Of a stretch of DNA of 7,026 nucleotides, positions 5,923 to 7,026 are shown piece by piece. Under the pieces are notes generated by a model. The model saw only the letters and a program-made list of their open reading frames with translations. It was not told the DNA's origin and did no database searches. Positions within the stretch are counted from its first letter, which is position 1, and every line of letters begins with the position of its first letter. The stretch comes from Bacilli bacterium (GTDB lineage: Bacteria > Bacillota_I > Bacilli_A > RFN20 > CAG-826). Both the position numbers and the translations under genes were made by a program. The stretch lies in NCBI GenBank assembly GCA_017617775.1, contig JAFZVO010000085.1, positions 1 to 7,026 on the forward strand. Direction: 5' to 3'.

Positions 5923-7018
5923 CTTTACCTTCTCCTTTCATATTCCCATTCTTGAAATGAGTTTTTTGATAAACTTCATAAACCACTTCTCTTTTGTTTT
6001 GAATACCTCTAATACCAAGGACGATCAAAGTGATTGAGATGAATAATGAATAGATGATTTCTAAAACTACGAAGATAATAGCGACTGCTAAAAAGATGGC
6101 AGAGATCGGATCCATATCTGAGCTGATCGGCGCATTCCCTCTTAATACAGACGCGACATAGAAAAGCGCGCTATTAAAAGTGGTAATCGCCACCGCTAAA
6201 TCAAGGAATGATTTCAGCATGATATATGGGTCACCATTCTTCCTAATCTTGGTTAAGCCATAGATACCGACCACAAAGCGGTAGATACCCCATGGGACGA
6301 AAATCGCATATGTCATAAAGGCGGAGGCAGCAGTTGAGACTTTGCTCAAACTCGCTTCTCCAAAGAGGAATGCTAAAGCTGTGGAGATGATGAGCAATAT
6401 GCCTCCATAGATGAGAATCTGATGAAGACGTCGGAACTTCTCATGTTCTTCGATGTCTGCTTTCATAATCTTTCTTCGCCAGAAAAACATTGGGATACGA
6501 ATGAGAATCAAAGTTGCATAAAGAATCACTAATGGGACATATGAACCACCGAAGAATATCGTGGAAATTGAGGCGAATAAAAGCATTCCAATATAGAACA
6601 AATTACCAGACCAGAACACCACTTCATATTGTTGTATTAATCTAATCGTCGCTTTAAATGTACCTTTTGCACCTAAGATTTTGTTCTCTCTTCCTGCAAT
6701 ATAAGTGATATAGGAGATGAAGAAGACCAGTACCACGACCACCAAAACGATCAAGAATTGAATGAACATCGTGATGAGATAAGGGGCTGTGAGTGCCTTG
6801 ACTGCTTCTTCCATATCCGTCGTATCGAGATTTAAAGTGTAAACTTGACGAATAATCGCGAAGATATAAGCGCATATAATCGCGATTTGCACGAAAGTAG
6901 ATAACAAAATATTAGAGAGAACAGGGAGATAACTGAATTTCTCATTTTGAATGCGCCTCATCATCCAGATGAGGAAAGCGATAGAAAAGACTAATTGGAG
7001 AAACGCCACCACCATCAT
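5888..7018 (-). CDS. Multi-pass membrane protein of unknown family (start uncertain, possibly beyond window)
   Basis: Not recognised. The 376 residues contain about nine hydrophobic segments, at roughly 3-20, 30-57, 78-108, 136-157, 160-180, 200-220, 229-252, 266-292 and 303-336. Short charged loops such as WRRKIMKADIEEHEKFRR (180-197) separate some of them, and a polar C-terminal tail follows (337-376). The Arg pair after the first segment and the other basic loops suggest where the cytoplasmic side lies, but I would not draw a full topology. The reading frame stays open to the window edge (two Ile codons before the first ATG), so the true start may lie outside; the ATG at 7018 has no visible ribosome site because only 8 bases precede it. 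The last 11 codons overlap the flavoprotein gene by 35 bases, so the two are co-transcribed. I see no transporter or enzyme motif that would justify a function. Confidence 0.82.
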   Translation of the reverse strand: MMVVAFLQLVFSIAFLIWMMRRIQNEKFSYLPVLSNILLSTFVQIAIICAYIFAIIRQVYTLNLDTTDMEEAVKALTAPYLITMFIQFLIVLVVVVLVFFISYITYIAGRENKILGAKGTFKATIRLIQQYEVVFWSGNLFYIGMLLFASISTIFFGGSYVPLVILYATLILIRIPMFFWRRKIMKADIEEHEKFRRLHQILIYGGILLIISTALAFLFGEASLSKVSTAASAFMTYAIFVPWGIYRFVVGIYGLTKIRKNGDPYIMLKSFLDLAVAITTFNSALFYVASVLRGNAPISSDMDPISAIFLAVAIIFVVLEIIYSLFISITLIVLGIRGIQNKREVVYEVYQKTHFKNGNMKGEGKDENHPSLWAES

Positions 7019-7026
7019 GATGATGA

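Noticed and set aside
6654..6875. 73-codon minus-strand open frame inside the membrane-protein gene
   Set aside because: Out-of-frame shadow; the overlapping frame encodes clear membrane helices.

Overview
The window looks like chromosome of a low-to-mid GC, Gram-positive-type bacterium, most likely a Bacillota member (Bacilli/Erysipelotrichia/RF39-like or Acholeplasma-side lineages are plausible; this is inference). The basis is the strong purine-rich Shine-Dalgarno sites, tight operons with overlapping genes, Bacillota-like CTP and GMP synthases, and the standard code (every Trp codon checked is TGG). The window is almost wholly coding. The only gaps longer than 10 bases are a 115-base divergent promoter region and a 41-base convergent terminator region. 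I see no RNA gene, CRISPR array, insertion sequence or attachment site.

Left block, minus strand (3847 down to 1): a three-gene operon read as cofE-like gene -> pyrG -> guaA. The first gene is a long variant of the coenzyme F420-0:gamma-glutamyl ligase (CofE) family with no F420 context here. The second is a complete CTP synthase. The third is GMP synthase, cut by the left edge. The genes are 7 bases apart and then overlap by 8 bases, so they are probably co-transcribed and in part translationally coupled. pyrG and guaA are glutamine-dependent amidating enzymes of nucleotide synthesis. The CofE family is GTP-dependent and ligates glutamate, so nucleotide and glutamine/glutamate chemistry may be the common theme.

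Centre (3848-4844): a divergently transcribed LysR-type regulator faces the operon. The shared promoter region holds an ATAC-N7-GTAT inverted repeat, the archetypal LysR box, about 66 bases upstream of the predicted operon start, plus a palindrome with two back-to-back TATAAT boxes. The simplest reading is that the regulator controls the operon and itself. A bidirectional hairpin terminator at 4852-4882 closes this block and the next.

Right block, minus strand (7018 or beyond, down to 4886): a second tight operon. It encodes a roughly nine-helix membrane protein of unknown family, an iron-sulfur-flavoprotein-like NAD(P)H/FMN reductase with a C-x2-C-x2-C-x7-C cluster motif, and a 114-residue protein made of six 16-residue Tyr-Gly-Gly/Asp-Gly repeats. 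The genes overlap by 35 bases and 1 base. Its function is unknown. The two least-explained items in the window are the repeat protein with its flavoprotein partner, and the orphan CofE-like ligase heading a pyrG-guaA operon.
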